Below, piece after piece: positions 23,838 through 33,771 of a stretch of DNA of 64,000 nucleotides. The translations under genes were made by a program, and so were the position numbers. Positions within the stretch are counted from its first letter, which is position 1, and each line of letters begins with the position of its first letter. The notes under the pieces were generated by a model. The model was given only the letters and a program-made list of their open reading frames with translations. It searched no databases and was not told the origin of the DNA. Source of the stretch: an uncultured Pelagibacteraceae bacterium (GTDB lineage: Bacteria; Pseudomonadota; Alphaproteobacteria; Pelagibacterales; Pelagibacteraceae); assembly GCA_902540235.1 (NCBI GenBank), contig CACBLI010000002.1, positions 62,001 to 126,000 on the forward strand. Reading direction: 5' to 3'.

Positions 23838-24979
23838 TAATTCTCAACTGAAATACCTCCAGTTGATGCTTCATTACATCTTGTTGTGCTTGGAAAAGAA
23901 ATAGGTAATCCTTCTACAGACCTAATTGCTAAAAAAGCAAAAGCCTGTGACTCAATATAATCTCCATTAATTTCATATTTATCTATTGGATCAATATCTA
24001 TTTTATCAAAATTATTTTTAATACATTCTAATAAATACTCATTTTTTCTTCCGCCTCCACAAACCAACCATTGAAATTTAAAAGATTTATTTTTTCTGTG
24101 AATAAAACTCATTCCATTAGAAATAAGTTTTGAAGTAAAATCTGTAATGGTTGCAGCACCATTTTCTAAAGAAAGACCTTTTGAAAAAAAAATATCAAAA
24201 TCTTTAATGTCTAAAGATTTTTCGTACTGAGAGTGATTGTTAAAATTTTCTAAGGCTTGATTCAAAATTAGTTTGTCAATCTTACCAGATCTAGCTATGG
24301 AGCCTTTATTGTCATATTCGCTTTTTGAATTTTTTCTAATCCACTCGTCTATTAAACAATTGCCTGGACCTATGTCATAAGCATAAATTTTTTCAGATTG
24401 CCACAAATTTTTCCAACTAACTGTTGATGTTATATTTGCGATCCCACCAATATTCAAAATAAATATTGGAAAATCTAAATTAAATTTTTTATGTATTTTA
24501 TTTGCTAAAGCGTTATGAAAAATAGGTGCAAGAGGTGCTCCTTGACCACCATTTTTTAAATCATTTTGTCTAAAATTATATACTACTTTTTTTTTTGTTA
24601 ATTGCGATAATAGCTTTCCATCACCTAGTTGTTTAGAAATTTTTTTTTTTGGGTCATGAAATATTGTTTGTCCATGAAAACCTATTAAATCTATATTCGA
24701 ATTAAATTTTTCAATCGTCTCATTTACTGCATGAAAATGGAATAATGTAACCTCTCTTTCTAGATCTTTAATCTCAGAAAAATACCTTTCTAAATCCTCT
24801 GAATTTAAAATTTTATCCCTTATCTCTAACAATTTTTGAACCAATTTTTTATCATATTCAAAATATCTATCTAATTCAGATGAATACTCTTTGTTTCCAT
24901 CAGATTTAATTATAGAGACGTCTATTCCGTCTAATGAAGTACCGCTCATAAGACCCATTGAAGTATAAATTTTACCCAT
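23834..24979 (-). CDS. anmK: Anhydro-N-acetylmuramic acid kinase
   Basis: A 381-residue sugar kinase of the AnmK family. It shows GLMSGTSLDGIDVSII at the N-terminus, GFHGQTIFHDP near residues 99-109, ILNIGGIANIT and AYDIGPGNCLIDEW in the ATP and sugar sites, and VCGGGRKNEYLL near the C-terminus. AnmK opens and phosphorylates 1,6-anhydro-MurNAc from peptidoglycan turnover to MurNAc-6-phosphate for cell wall recycling. It is transcribed divergently from tyrS, with 47 bases between starts. Confidence 0.94.
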   Translation of the reverse strand: MGKIYTSMGLMSGTSLDGIDVSIIKSDGNKEYSSELDRYFEYDKKLVQKLLEIRDKILNSEDLERYFSEIKDLEREVTLFHFHAVNETIEKFNSNIDLIGFHGQTIFHDPKKKISKQLGDGKLLSQLTKKKVVYNFRQNDLKNGGQGAPLAPIFHNALANKIHKKFNLDFPIFILNIGGIANITSTVSWKNLWQSEKIYAYDIGPGNCLIDEWIRKNSKSEYDNKGSIARSGKIDKLILNQALENFNNHSQYEKSLDIKDFDIFFSKGLSLENGAATITDFTSKLISNGMSFIHRKNKSFKFQWLVCGGGRKNEYLLECIKNNFDKIDIDPIDKYEINGDYIESQAFAFLAIRSVEGLPISFPSTTRCNEASTGGISVENY

Positions 24980-25026
24980 TCTTATTTTTTTTTATCAAAT
25001 ATTGTATATTGTAGAACTATAGACTC

Positions 25027-26256
25027 ATGAATAAATTTTTAAAAGAATTTAAAGATAGAGGATATTTCTATCAATGTACAAATGAAAAAGAATTAACCGA
25101 ATTATTAAATAAAAAAAAAATTAAAGCTTATATTGGATTTGATTGCACTGCACAAAGTCTTCATGTTGGAAGTCTTCTTCAAATTATGTGTTTAAGATTA
25201 TTGCAACGTCATGGACATCAGCCAATAGTTTTATTAGGTGGTGGAACAACAAGGATTGGTGATCCATCAGGTAAAGATAAAACGCGAAAAATTTTATCAG
25301 AGAATGAAATTGAAAAAAATGCAAAAAATATAGAGAAAATTTTAAAAAATTATTTAGAAACATCAGATAAAAAAGTAAAACCTATTTTTGTAAATAATTA
25401 TAAATGGCTTAAAAATTTAAATTATATTTCTTTTTTAAGAGATATAGGAAAACATTTTACAATAAACAAGATGCTAACATTTGAAAGTGTTAAAAATCGA
25501 CTGGATAGAGAGCAATCGCTAAGTTACATGGAATTTAATTATATGATTTTACAAGCTTACGATTTTTTAGAATTAAATAAAAAAGAGAATTGTATTTTAC
25601 AGATTGGGGGATCTGATCAGTGGGGAAATATTGTTAATGGAGTTGAGTTGATAAAAAGACATTCTGATAATCAAGTTTTTGGTTTAACAACCCCTTTAAT
25701 CACATTGGCCTCAGGTGCAAAAATGGGCAAAACTGCAGATGGTGCAATATGGTTAGATAAAAAATTACTATCTCCATACGACTATTGGCAATTTTGGAGA
25801 AATACAGATGATAATGATGTTATTAAATTTTTAAAATTTTTTACAGATGAAAAAATAGAAAGTATTCAAAATTTAAAAGATGTTAATATTAATAATTTAA
25901 AAGTTTTACTAGCTAACAAAACAACTGAAATGCTTCATGGTAAAAAAGAGTCAAAAAATTCAGAAAAAATTGCTAAAGAAACTTTTTCAAATAATTCTAC
26001 AGGATCAAATCTACCATCAATTAAGATAAATGCATCTTCGTTAAAAGATAAATTGAATATCATTGATATAGTTATTATCTCAAAATTAGAGAATTCTAAA
26101 AGTGAAGTAAGAAGATTAATTAATGGTAAAGCCATCAAAATTAATAATGAAATCATTCTCAATGAAAAAACAATTGTCGACAAAAGTTTTTTTAATAAAA
26201 ATTATCTTAAACTTTCAATTGGAAAAAAAAGACATATTAAAATTGAATTAATTTAA
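25027..26256 (+). CDS. tyrS: Tyrosyl-tRNA synthetase
   Basis: A 409-residue class I aminoacyl-tRNA synthetase. It has the HIGH-equivalent HVGS at residues 46-49 within DCTAQSLHVGSLL, the tyrosine-binding MEFNYMILQAYDF and QIGGSDQWGN motifs, and a KMSKS-equivalent KMGKT at 232-236. A C-terminal S4 RNA-binding domain (about 345-409) contains the SEVRRLINGKAIKIN pattern. It charges tRNA-Tyr in the cytoplasm. The last 4 bases overlap the convergent AsmA-like gene. Confidence 0.97.
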   Translation: MNKFLKEFKDRGYFYQCTNEKELTELLNKKKIKAYIGFDCTAQSLHVGSLLQIMCLRLLQRHGHQPIVLLGGGTTRIGDPSGKDKTRKILSENEIEKNAKNIEKILKNYLETSDKKVKPIFVNNYKWLKNLNYISFLRDIGKHFTINKMLTFESVKNRLDREQSLSYMEFNYMILQAYDFLELNKKENCILQIGGSDQWGNIVNGVELIKRHSDNQVFGLTTPLITLASGAKMGKTADGAIWLDKKLLSPYDYWQFWRNTDDNDVIKFLKFFTDEKIESIQNLKDVNINNLKVLLANKTTEMLHGKKESKNSEKIAKETFSNNSTGSNLPSIKINASSLKDKLNIIDIVIISKLENSKSEVRRLINGKAIKINNEIILNEKTIVDKSFFNKNYLKLSIGKKRHIKIELI

Positions 26257-28445
26257 TTCTTTTTAATTTTTTCTAAAGTTCTAGTTATAAAACGAGGAGT
26301 TAAAGTTTTAATGGGATTTACTGTAGTTTCTAACTTTTTTGGTGGTCCTTTGATTTTAAAACTTACGCCAAATACCCCTTCCCCAGTTTTTTTTCCTACA
26401 AGAATATCTCCAAGGATTGGTATTGAACCAATGGCTTTATTAATTGTTGTCGCTGGAACTAAAGTTCCTCTGAGACTTGCTAGTTTGTTTTTTTCAATAT
26501 ACCCTTCCATTAAAATTGAAATTGCTGGACCGATAGCGTAAATTTCATCAATCGTCATTAGTTTATCTTTATTTTGAAAACTCATCTCAAATTCAGAAAA
26601 TCCAATACCTTCTCCTGATAATAAATCCGCTATACCTTGTAGGGAGGCTAAAGTTAAAATCTTAGTCAGAGCTGGAAGTTCTTTCAAATTAAAATCATAA
26701 ATCTTTAATTTTGAATTTGAAATATCTTTAGATTTAACTGAGTAAAAATCTAATGATCCTTTTTCAAAACCTTTAATAAAATTGAATTTTTTAACAAAAG
26801 GCTTTGCTTGATCTGTGTAAAAAGTTGTTACTTTTTGATTGTTTTTACTGATTAAAGTAAAGGAAACTTTTTCTTTATCATCAAATTTAGCATTGATATT
26901 TGCATTTATTATTTTGTTATTAACGAAATTTAACTTTCCTGTAAGAGCATAAACAACATCTTCATCATGTAAGTAAACTTCATCTAAATCTATTTTAAAA
27001 GAGAAGTTTTTTTTAAAAATATTTTTATTTTTAGTATCTTCAAAAATTAAGTCTTCAATTAATTTACTTGCATTAAAAATTTTCCCAGAAATAATAAATT
27101 TTTCTCCATCTTGTTTAGCTTGAAAATTATTCTTTTTATTTTGTGCATCTGTATAATTGAAAAATGCAGACTTTAGTCCTAAAATCTTCAGATCATTAGA
27201 TAATTCGAAGTTTTTTAAACTTATTAAATTAGAATTATTTTCAAATTTAATATTTTCTAAGTGTAGAATCTTATTCTTATCGAATTTACCGTCAAATTTT
27301 AAAATTACCGTGGAATTATCATCCGATTTATAGTTTAAAAAATTAAAATTAATAGGATTTTTTATAAAATCTAACCTAGTATCAAATAAATATTCATCAC
27401 CTTTTTTTTCAATTTTATAATAAGCTTTATCAAAGTTTTTTTGGATTAAAAATTCACCATTACCATCTAAAGAAAAATTATTATCTTTAAAAGTAATCTC
27501 AGTTTGATGGTCTTTAAAACTAATTTCTGATTTTAAATTAGGAAAAATTTCTCTTAAATTTATATCACTATTTATTAACAATTCGTCAATGTCAAATGAG
27601 GATTTAATTTCATAATCTGAAACTTTAAATTTATTATTCATTTTAATCAAAAATTTATTTTCAGATGAGAACTTTAAATTTTTAAAGTCTAATTTTGAAA
27701 AAGGCTCCAAAAAGCTTTTTAACGATTCTTCTGATAGACTAATTTTATTACTATTAATATTTCCTTTTATCTCGGTAAAATTATCTCTATTTTCAATTTC
27801 AATTTTTTCTGAAGTAAAATCTATATTTGAATATGACAATGTAAGATCATTTAAATCTAACTTTTTATTTTCTGACTCAAAGATAAAGTTAATCTTATCA
27901 ATTTTTTGTTTATTTAATATGTTTAATGAGCCATCTCTAACAAAACCGTTTATTTTAAAGTTGTCCTTTAATTTACCTTGATCGTCAAAATTTAAGAGAA
28001 TATCTGCTGTCAGATAACCTTTGTTTATAAAATTTTCCAATATAAAAAGTTCAGCTTTATTATTTTTATTTATAGACCTGTAAAATCCAATCACTTCTTT
28101 GATTTTAATCGATTTTGTCGAAACAAATAAATCTGATAATTGAAATTTGTTATTTATCAAATTTAATAAAGATATTTCAGATTTAATTACTTCCAAGTCA
28201 ATTGATTTGTTATTATAGGAAATAATTGGGCCTAATGTCTGTGTGTTTATTTTTAATTTAAATAAGTCTAAAATAATTTTTACATCATTTATTTTAACAT
28301 CAAGTTTTGAGTCAATTTTTTTTAAATTTTCTTTAATCTGATTATTAAAACTTTTTGTTTCAAAACCAATTAAACTGAAATATCCAACAAAACTTACAAT
28401 TAAAAAAAATATTATTGTAAATAATTTTAAAATAATTTTTGTCAT
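26253..28445 (-). CDS. AsmA-like / DUF3971 family protein
   Basis: A 730-residue protein with one N-terminal membrane anchor (residues 5-25) and a long beta-rich region outside the cytoplasm. The C-terminal part, about 600-725, carries the AsmA-like signature GIGFSEFEMSF, AIGPAISILMEGYI, LRGTLVPATTIN and IPILGDILVGKKTGEGVFGVSFKIKGP. AsmA/YhdP-type proteins are thought to form lipid-conducting bridges between inner and outer membranes. The middle is low-complexity in Asn, Lys and Asp, as is typical in this genome. Its start overlaps the prfB stop by one base. Confidence 0.86.
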   Translation of the reverse strand: MTKIILKLFTIIFFLIVSFVGYFSLIGFETKSFNNQIKENLKKIDSKLDVKINDVKIILDLFKLKINTQTLGPIISYNNKSIDLEVIKSEISLLNLINNKFQLSDLFVSTKSIKIKEVIGFYRSINKNNKAELFILENFINKGYLTADILLNFDDQGKLKDNFKINGFVRDGSLNILNKQKIDKINFIFESENKKLDLNDLTLSYSNIDFTSEKIEIENRDNFTEIKGNINSNKISLSEESLKSFLEPFSKLDFKNLKFSSENKFLIKMNNKFKVSDYEIKSSFDIDELLINSDINLREIFPNLKSEISFKDHQTEITFKDNNFSLDGNGEFLIQKNFDKAYYKIEKKGDEYLFDTRLDFIKNPINFNFLNYKSDDNSTVILKFDGKFDKNKILHLENIKFENNSNLISLKNFELSNDLKILGLKSAFFNYTDAQNKKNNFQAKQDGEKFIISGKIFNASKLIEDLIFEDTKNKNIFKKNFSFKIDLDEVYLHDEDVVYALTGKLNFVNNKIINANINAKFDDKEKVSFTLISKNNQKVTTFYTDQAKPFVKKFNFIKGFEKGSLDFYSVKSKDISNSKLKIYDFNLKELPALTKILTLASLQGIADLLSGEGIGFSEFEMSFQNKDKLMTIDEIYAIGPAISILMEGYIEKNKLASLRGTLVPATTINKAIGSIPILGDILVGKKTGEGVFGVSFKIKGPPKKLETTVNPIKTLTPRFITRTLEKIKKN

Positions 28446-29537
28446 TAAATTTGATACAATGATTTTTCTAAAAATTCATCGATATCACCGTCTAAAATTT
28501 TTTTTGGGTTTGTGCTCTCAAAATTTGTTCTATTATCTTTCACTAATTGATAAGGTTGTAATATATAAGATCTAATTTGATGCCCCCATCCTATTTCAGA
28601 CTTCGACGACTGCAATGTTTCACTTTCTTCCTCTTTTTTTTTTAATTCATAATCATAAAGTCTGGCCTTAAGCATATTCAAACATGTTTCTTTATTTTTA
28701 TGTTGAGACCTCTCATTTTGACATTGCACAACAATTTTAGAGGGCAAATGAGTTATTCTCACTGCGCTATCAGTTGTATTTACATGTTGTCCTCCTGCCC
28801 CACTCGATCTATAAGTATCTATTCTTAAATCTTTATCCAAGATTTCAATTTTAATGTTTTCATCGATCACAGGATAAACCCAAACACTAGCAAAGCTTGT
28901 ATGTCTTCTTGCACCAGTATCAAAAGGAGAAATCCTGACTAATCTATGAATACCAGACTCTTTTTTTAACCAACCAAAAGTATAATCCCCCTCAACTTTA
29001 ATTGTTGAAGATTTTATTCCAGCCTCTTCTCCCTTGTGCTCACTTATTAAATCATATCTAAATTTTTTACTTTCAGCCCACTTAAGATACATTTTTCTGA
29101 GCATACTGGCCCAATCTTGACTTTCTGTTCCACCAGCTCCTGCATGAATTTCGATATAACAATCAAGGGAGTCACCATCATTTGATAAGAAACATTTTAT
29201 TTCTGTTTTTTTTATCTCACTTTTTAATTGTTTTAAATTATTTGATAATTCAAAAAGTAAATCATTATTACTTTCTTCTATTGCTAATTTATATAATTCT
29301 TTGAAGTCTGCTAAGTTTTTTTCGGAATTCTTAAATGAATTCGTTAAATCCTCAAATAATTTTTTTTCTTTTAAGATTTTTTTTGATCGAGACTTATCTT
29401 GCCAGAAGTTAGCTTCTAACATTTTTTCATTTAATACTTTTAGTTGCTCAAAGATATTTTTCTTTTCAAAGAAACTCCTTAACTCTTAAATTTATTTTTT
29501 GAACTTCTTCTATGTAAGTTGATATTGAATTTTCCAT
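28445..29537 (-). CDS. prfB: Peptide chain release factor 2 with programmed +1 frameshift
   Basis: Two frames join to give a 363-residue RF2. The first (ATG at 29537) encodes 23 residues and ends at an in-frame TGA (29468-29466). Skipping the T at 29468 continues into the long frame, which ends at 28445. The full product places SPF at 203-205 and GGQ at 248-250, within two residues of E. coli RF2. It recognises UGA and UAA and releases the finished peptide from the ribosome. The start overlaps the PBP1A stop (TAATG). A start at the inner ATG (29422) would remove the first 38 residues. Confidence 0.95.
29466..29480 (-). promoter_or_regulatory. prfB programmed +1 frameshift site
   Basis: Read on the minus strand, the sequence is AAGGAG (29480-29475), TTT, CTT, TGA (29468-29466). 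The Shine-Dalgarno-like hexamer ends 3 bases before the CTT slippery codon and is followed by a TGA, the same geometry as the E. coli prfB site. Low RF2 would slow termination at the TGA and favour slippage, so RF2 controls its own synthesis. Confidence 0.93.
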
Positions 29538-31876
29538 TAATAAAATTTAAATATATTATTTGAGTCTTTTATATTTATATTAGTATTTAAAACTTTATTA
29601 TTAGCAATATCTTTTTTTTTAAAATTTTCGATAATGGTATCTTTCGTTGAAAATTTAACTCTTTGCCCTGTTTTTGGATCTACAACCATCATAATTATTC
29701 CCTCTGGAACTTTAAAAGGTCTCGACTCAGATTTTAATATTGTTTTTTCTACAAAACTTCTAAAAATTGGTAATGCAGTTTTAGCTCCAGTTTCGTACTT
29801 GCCTAAAGGTTCGGGATTATCGGAGCCAGCGTAAACACCTATTACAAGATTTGAGGTAAATCCAATAAACCATGTGTCTGTATTTTTATTTGTAGTTCCA
29901 GTTTTACCACCAATATTTAAATTTAAATCTTTAAGTTTTTTTCCAGTGCCCCTCGATATAACACCCTCTAAAATTGATGTCATTTGATAGGCTGTTTGTG
30001 AAGAAAAAATTTGTTGATAACTATCAGTGATTTCTGGATACTTTTCACTAGAGTAAGATATCTGATCACAATTTTTGCATTTTCTAATTTCATTATTTAA
30101 TATTGTATTTCCCTCACTATCTTGAATTCTGTCTATTAAAATTGGACCTACTAACTTTCCACCATTAACAAAAGCTGAATAAGCTGATGTCAACTTTATT
30201 AAAGTTGTCTCTGCTGACCCTAGAGATATTGACAATAGTTCATCAGGGTTATCATAAATGCCTAGCCGCTCTGAAAAGTTGACGATCTTGTTCAATCCTA
30301 GATTTTGAGCAATTCTAACTGTCATTAGATTTCTAGATTTTTCAAGACCCGTTCTCAGGGTTGATGGTCCATAAAATTTTTTTCCATAGTTTTCAGGTTT
30401 CCACTGTTTTAAATCTTCCCCTTGATCTAAAACTAATGGAGCATCTAATATTAATGATGATGGAGAATAACCATTTTCTAAAGCTAAAGCATAAACAAAA
30501 GGTTTAAAAGCAGAACCTGGCTGCCTTAATGCTTGAGTTGCTCTATTAAATTCACTCCTCTTAAAACTAAAACCACCACTCATTGCTAATACTCTTCCAG
30601 TATAAGGATCCATCACAACTATCGCTCCATTTATTTTTGGTAATTGTTTTAGAGAAAAAAAATTATCATCAATTTTTTTTACATAAATTACATCTCCAAT
30701 TTCAAAAATTTCATTAAATTCTTTTTTGGTCCAAGAAATATTATTGTATCTGATTATTCCTTTTTCATTATCTTCGGTCTCAATGTAAGTTGAAAATTTA
30801 TCAATCTTTTTTACAATAGCTAACTTCCAATTGATTGATTTTTCTAATTTGTAATTTAACAAGTCTTTTGACCAGTCTTTTTTATATTTTTTTATATTAG
30901 TTAAAGGACCTCGCCACCCTTTTCTTTTGTCATACGAAGATAATCCGTCTCTGAGAGAATTAGTTGCGATCTTTTGTAGCTTTAGGTCTATTGGAGTATT
31001 TATATTAAATCCTTGTTTATAAACTTTATCATAAGTTAGATCTTCTATGATTTTTTTTCTTACATCTTCTATAAAATATTGCGCATCCTCTAAAAAGACT
31101 TTTTCCTTTTTTCTTAAAGATATCCTTTTATTAATTAATTTTTGATAAACTTGATTATTAATATATCCATTTTCTAATAAATTATTTAGAACCAAATCTC
31201 TTCTAAATTTTGCCAATTCGATATTTTTGTAAGGATTATATCTACTGGGTGCTTTAGGAAGAGCAGCTAACAATGCAGACTCTTCATAACTCAAATCTTT
31301 AATTGATTTGTCAAAATATTCCAAACTTGCAGCAGCTACACCATAAGCTCCGCCACCTAAATATATTTGGTTCAAATATAGCTCTAAAATTCTCTCTTTT
31401 GTTAAGGCTCTTTCAATCCTAAAAGCTAGGATTGCTTCTTTAATTTTTCTATTAATACTAACTTCATTAGTTAGTAAAAAATTTTTAGCCACTTGTTGAG
31501 TAATGGTGGAAGCTCCCTCTAACCTTCTTGATTTAATAATATTTGATATATTCTTAATAATTGCTCTCAAAACTCCCTTAGCATCAACTCCTGGGTGTGT
31601 AAAAAAATTTTTGTCCTCTGCTGATAAGAAAGAATTAACAACATTTAATGGTATAGATTCGTAAGGAACAAAAATTCTTTTTTCTCTGGAAAAATCTGCA
31701 ACTAACGTTCCGTCTCCAGAATAAACTTTGCTAGAAACGGGAGGCTTATAGTTTTTTAAGAATTTATAATCAGGAATATTATTAGAAAAACTCCATAAAA
31801 TACTTAGAATTAATGCTCCCGAAAGTAGTATAGAACAACTTATCACCACAATTAAATTTTTGAAAAACTTACTCAT
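29537..31876 (-). CDS. mrcA: Penicillin-binding protein 1A (bifunctional transglycosylase/transpeptidase)
   Basis: A 779-residue class A PBP with an N-terminal signal anchor (about residues 8-30). The GT51 domain has the catalytic Glu87 in SAEDKNFFTHPGVD, the GASTITQQVAKN motif near 121-132 and the ERILELYLNQIYLG stretch. The transpeptidase domain has Ser455-x-x-Lys458 (GSAFKPF), SRN at 514-516 and KTG at 658-660. It polymerises and cross-links peptidoglycan in the periplasm. It is the first gene of a minus-strand run continuing into prfB and the AsmA-like gene. Confidence 0.95.
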   Translation of the reverse strand: MSKFFKNLIVVISCSILLSGALILSILWSFSNNIPDYKFLKNYKPPVSSKVYSGDGTLVADFSREKRIFVPYESIPLNVVNSFLSAEDKNFFTHPGVDAKGVLRAIIKNISNIIKSRRLEGASTITQQVAKNFLLTNEVSINRKIKEAILAFRIERALTKERILELYLNQIYLGGGAYGVAAASLEYFDKSIKDLSYEESALLAALPKAPSRYNPYKNIELAKFRRDLVLNNLLENGYINNQVYQKLINKRISLRKKEKVFLEDAQYFIEDVRKKIIEDLTYDKVYKQGFNINTPIDLKLQKIATNSLRDGLSSYDKRKGWRGPLTNIKKYKKDWSKDLLNYKLEKSINWKLAIVKKIDKFSTYIETEDNEKGIIRYNNISWTKKEFNEIFEIGDVIYVKKIDDNFFSLKQLPKINGAIVVMDPYTGRVLAMSGGFSFKRSEFNRATQALRQPGSAFKPFVYALALENGYSPSSLILDAPLVLDQGEDLKQWKPENYGKKFYGPSTLRTGLEKSRNLMTVRIAQNLGLNKIVNFSERLGIYDNPDELLSISLGSAETTLIKLTSAYSAFVNGGKLVGPILIDRIQDSEGNTILNNEIRKCKNCDQISYSSEKYPEITDSYQQIFSSQTAYQMTSILEGVISRGTGKKLKDLNLNIGGKTGTTNKNTDTWFIGFTSNLVIGVYAGSDNPEPLGKYETGAKTALPIFRSFVEKTILKSESRPFKVPEGIIMMVVDPKTGQRVKFSTKDTIIENFKKKDIANNKVLNTNINIKDSNNIFKFY

Positions 31877-31971
31877 TTTGTTTCCATTATATAAAGGAAT
31901 TTGTTAAATATAAGGCTTAAAACACAAAATTTTATGAAATTAAAATCAACAAAAAAATTATCTAAAATAAT

Positions 31972-33771
31972 ATGGAAAAAAATTTATATATTGATGCATC
32001 GCATCCAAATGAAACTAGGGTTGTTCTTAAATCAGGTGATCATATTGAAGATTATGAATATGAAGGTTTAAAAAATAATTTAATAAAAAATAATATTTAT
32101 CTTGGTAAAGTAAGTAGGATCGAACCCTCTCTTCAAGCTGCTTTTGTTGATTTTGGTAGAGAGAGACACGGTTTCTTATCTTTTAATGATATTCAATCAG
32201 ATTATTATCAAATACCTCAAAGTGATTTAGAAAAAATAAAGTTAGAAGAGGAAAGGATTAGAGAAGAATTATCAAAAAAAGTTGAGGCAATTGATAACGA
32301 AAATTTAGCCGATGGTAAACTTGAAGCTAATGACCCGGTAGAGCCAATTGTAAAAGTTGAGGATGAGAGTAAATATACTCAAAAAGTAAATCAAGAAAAA
32401 GATTTGGAAAATAGAACAGAAAATAGACCTAAATTTAAAAGATATAAAATCCAAGAGGTTATTAAACCTAATCAAGTAATTTTAGTTCAAGTAATAAAGG
32501 ACGAGCGTGGTCAAAAAGGAGCAGCTCTGAGCACTTTTATTTCTATTGCTGGAAAATATATAGTTCTTATGCCAAATACACCTAAAGGTGGAGGTATATC
32601 TAGAAAGATTTTTAATCCTGCGGAAAGAAAAAAAATAAGAATTATTTTAAACGAGATTGAAATTCCCAAAGAAATGGGCCTTATAGTTCGAACTGCAGGA
32701 AGCAATAAAACAAAAAATGAAATTAATCATGATCTTGAAACGCTTAAAAATACATGGAATCAAATCAAAGACGTAGCCATAAACTCAATTGCACCTTCGC
32801 TCATTCATCAAGAAAGTGAAATTATTAAAAGAACTTTAAGAGATATGTACGATGAGAATACAAAAAATATTATAGTTGAAGGAAATGAAGGATACAAAAA
32901 AGCACAATCATTTATGAAAATGTTAATACCTTCGCATGTTAAAAAAGTAAAAAAATATAGAGGTAAAATTCCACTTTTTATCAATGAAAATATTGAGCAA
33001 AAATTGAATCAAATTTTTGAGTCAGAAATAAAACTAAATTCTGGAGGATATCTAGTCATTAATCCAACTGAGGCTTTAGTATCGATCGATATTAATTCAG
33101 GGAGCTCTATCAAACAAAAAAATATAGAAAGTACAGCACTTGATACTAATTTAGAGGCCGCAGAGGAGATTGCTAGACAAATTAAGATTAGAGACTTGTC
33201 TGGTTTAATAATAATTGATTTTATTGATATGCTAAGTTATGGAAATAGAAAATTGGTAGAAAGAAAGCTAAAAGAAAAATGTAGGTTAGATAGAGCTAGA
33301 ATCCAAATAGGTAGAATTAGTAATTTTGGATTATTAGAAATGTCTAGACAAAGACTTAGGGAAAGTGCGATCAAATGGAAAATTTCTTTAACTGATGAGT
33401 CTTTTGCACAAAAAATTTTAAAAATTGTTGAAATTAAATCAGTTCTAAATAAAGCAAAATTTGTTGAATTAAAAGTTTGCGAAAAAATTTCAAACTTTTT
33501 AAAAGAAAATTTCATTGAAGACTTAACTTATTTTGAAAAAAAAAATAAAATAAAAATTGATATTGTTACCGATAATAAATTGATTATTCCTGAATATATA
33601 ATTGATTTTAAAAATAAATCAAAAAAAACACTTGAATTATTAGAGCATTATGAAAAATTAAAAAATCTCGACCTTCAAAGTAAAAATGAAAATATAATTG
33701 ATTTTAAAGAAAAGAAAAAATTTAAAAAAAAATCGTTTAAAAGAAAAAAATTTTTTAAAAAAGCTAAATAA
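31972..33771 (+). CDS. rne: Ribonuclease E/G family protein lacking the zinc-link
   Basis: A 599-residue Rne/Rng-family endoribonuclease. An S1-like domain (about residues 35-185, with an acidic insertion at 75-155) precedes GQKGAALSTFI and the catalytic aspartates Asp373 (SIDINSGSS) and Asp416 (IIIDFIDM). The family's CPxC zinc-link should follow MSRQRLR (457-463), but the sequence reads ESAIKWKISLTDESF with no cysteine pair. The C-terminus is only about 130 residues beyond this point and ends in a Lys/Phe-rich basic tail, so the long degradosome scaffold of E. coli RNase E is absent. It processes and degrades RNA. Whether it is closer to RNase E or RNase G is uncertain. Confidence 0.9.
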   Translation: MEKNLYIDASHPNETRVVLKSGDHIEDYEYEGLKNNLIKNNIYLGKVSRIEPSLQAAFVDFGRERHGFLSFNDIQSDYYQIPQSDLEKIKLEEERIREELSKKVEAIDNENLADGKLEANDPVEPIVKVEDESKYTQKVNQEKDLENRTENRPKFKRYKIQEVIKPNQVILVQVIKDERGQKGAALSTFISIAGKYIVLMPNTPKGGGISRKIFNPAERKKIRIILNEIEIPKEMGLIVRTAGSNKTKNEINHDLETLKNTWNQIKDVAINSIAPSLIHQESEIIKRTLRDMYDENTKNIIVEGNEGYKKAQSFMKMLIPSHVKKVKKYRGKIPLFINENIEQKLNQIFESEIKLNSGGYLVINPTEALVSIDINSGSSIKQKNIESTALDTNLEAAEEIARQIKIRDLSGLIIIDFIDMLSYGNRKLVERKLKEKCRLDRARIQIGRISNFGLLEMSRQRLRESAIKWKISLTDESFAQKILKIVEIKSVLNKAKFVELKVCEKISNFLKENFIEDLTYFEKKNKIKIDIVTDNKLIIPEYIIDFKNKSKKTLELLEHYEKLKNLDLQSKNENIIDFKEKKKFKKKSFKRKKFFKKAK

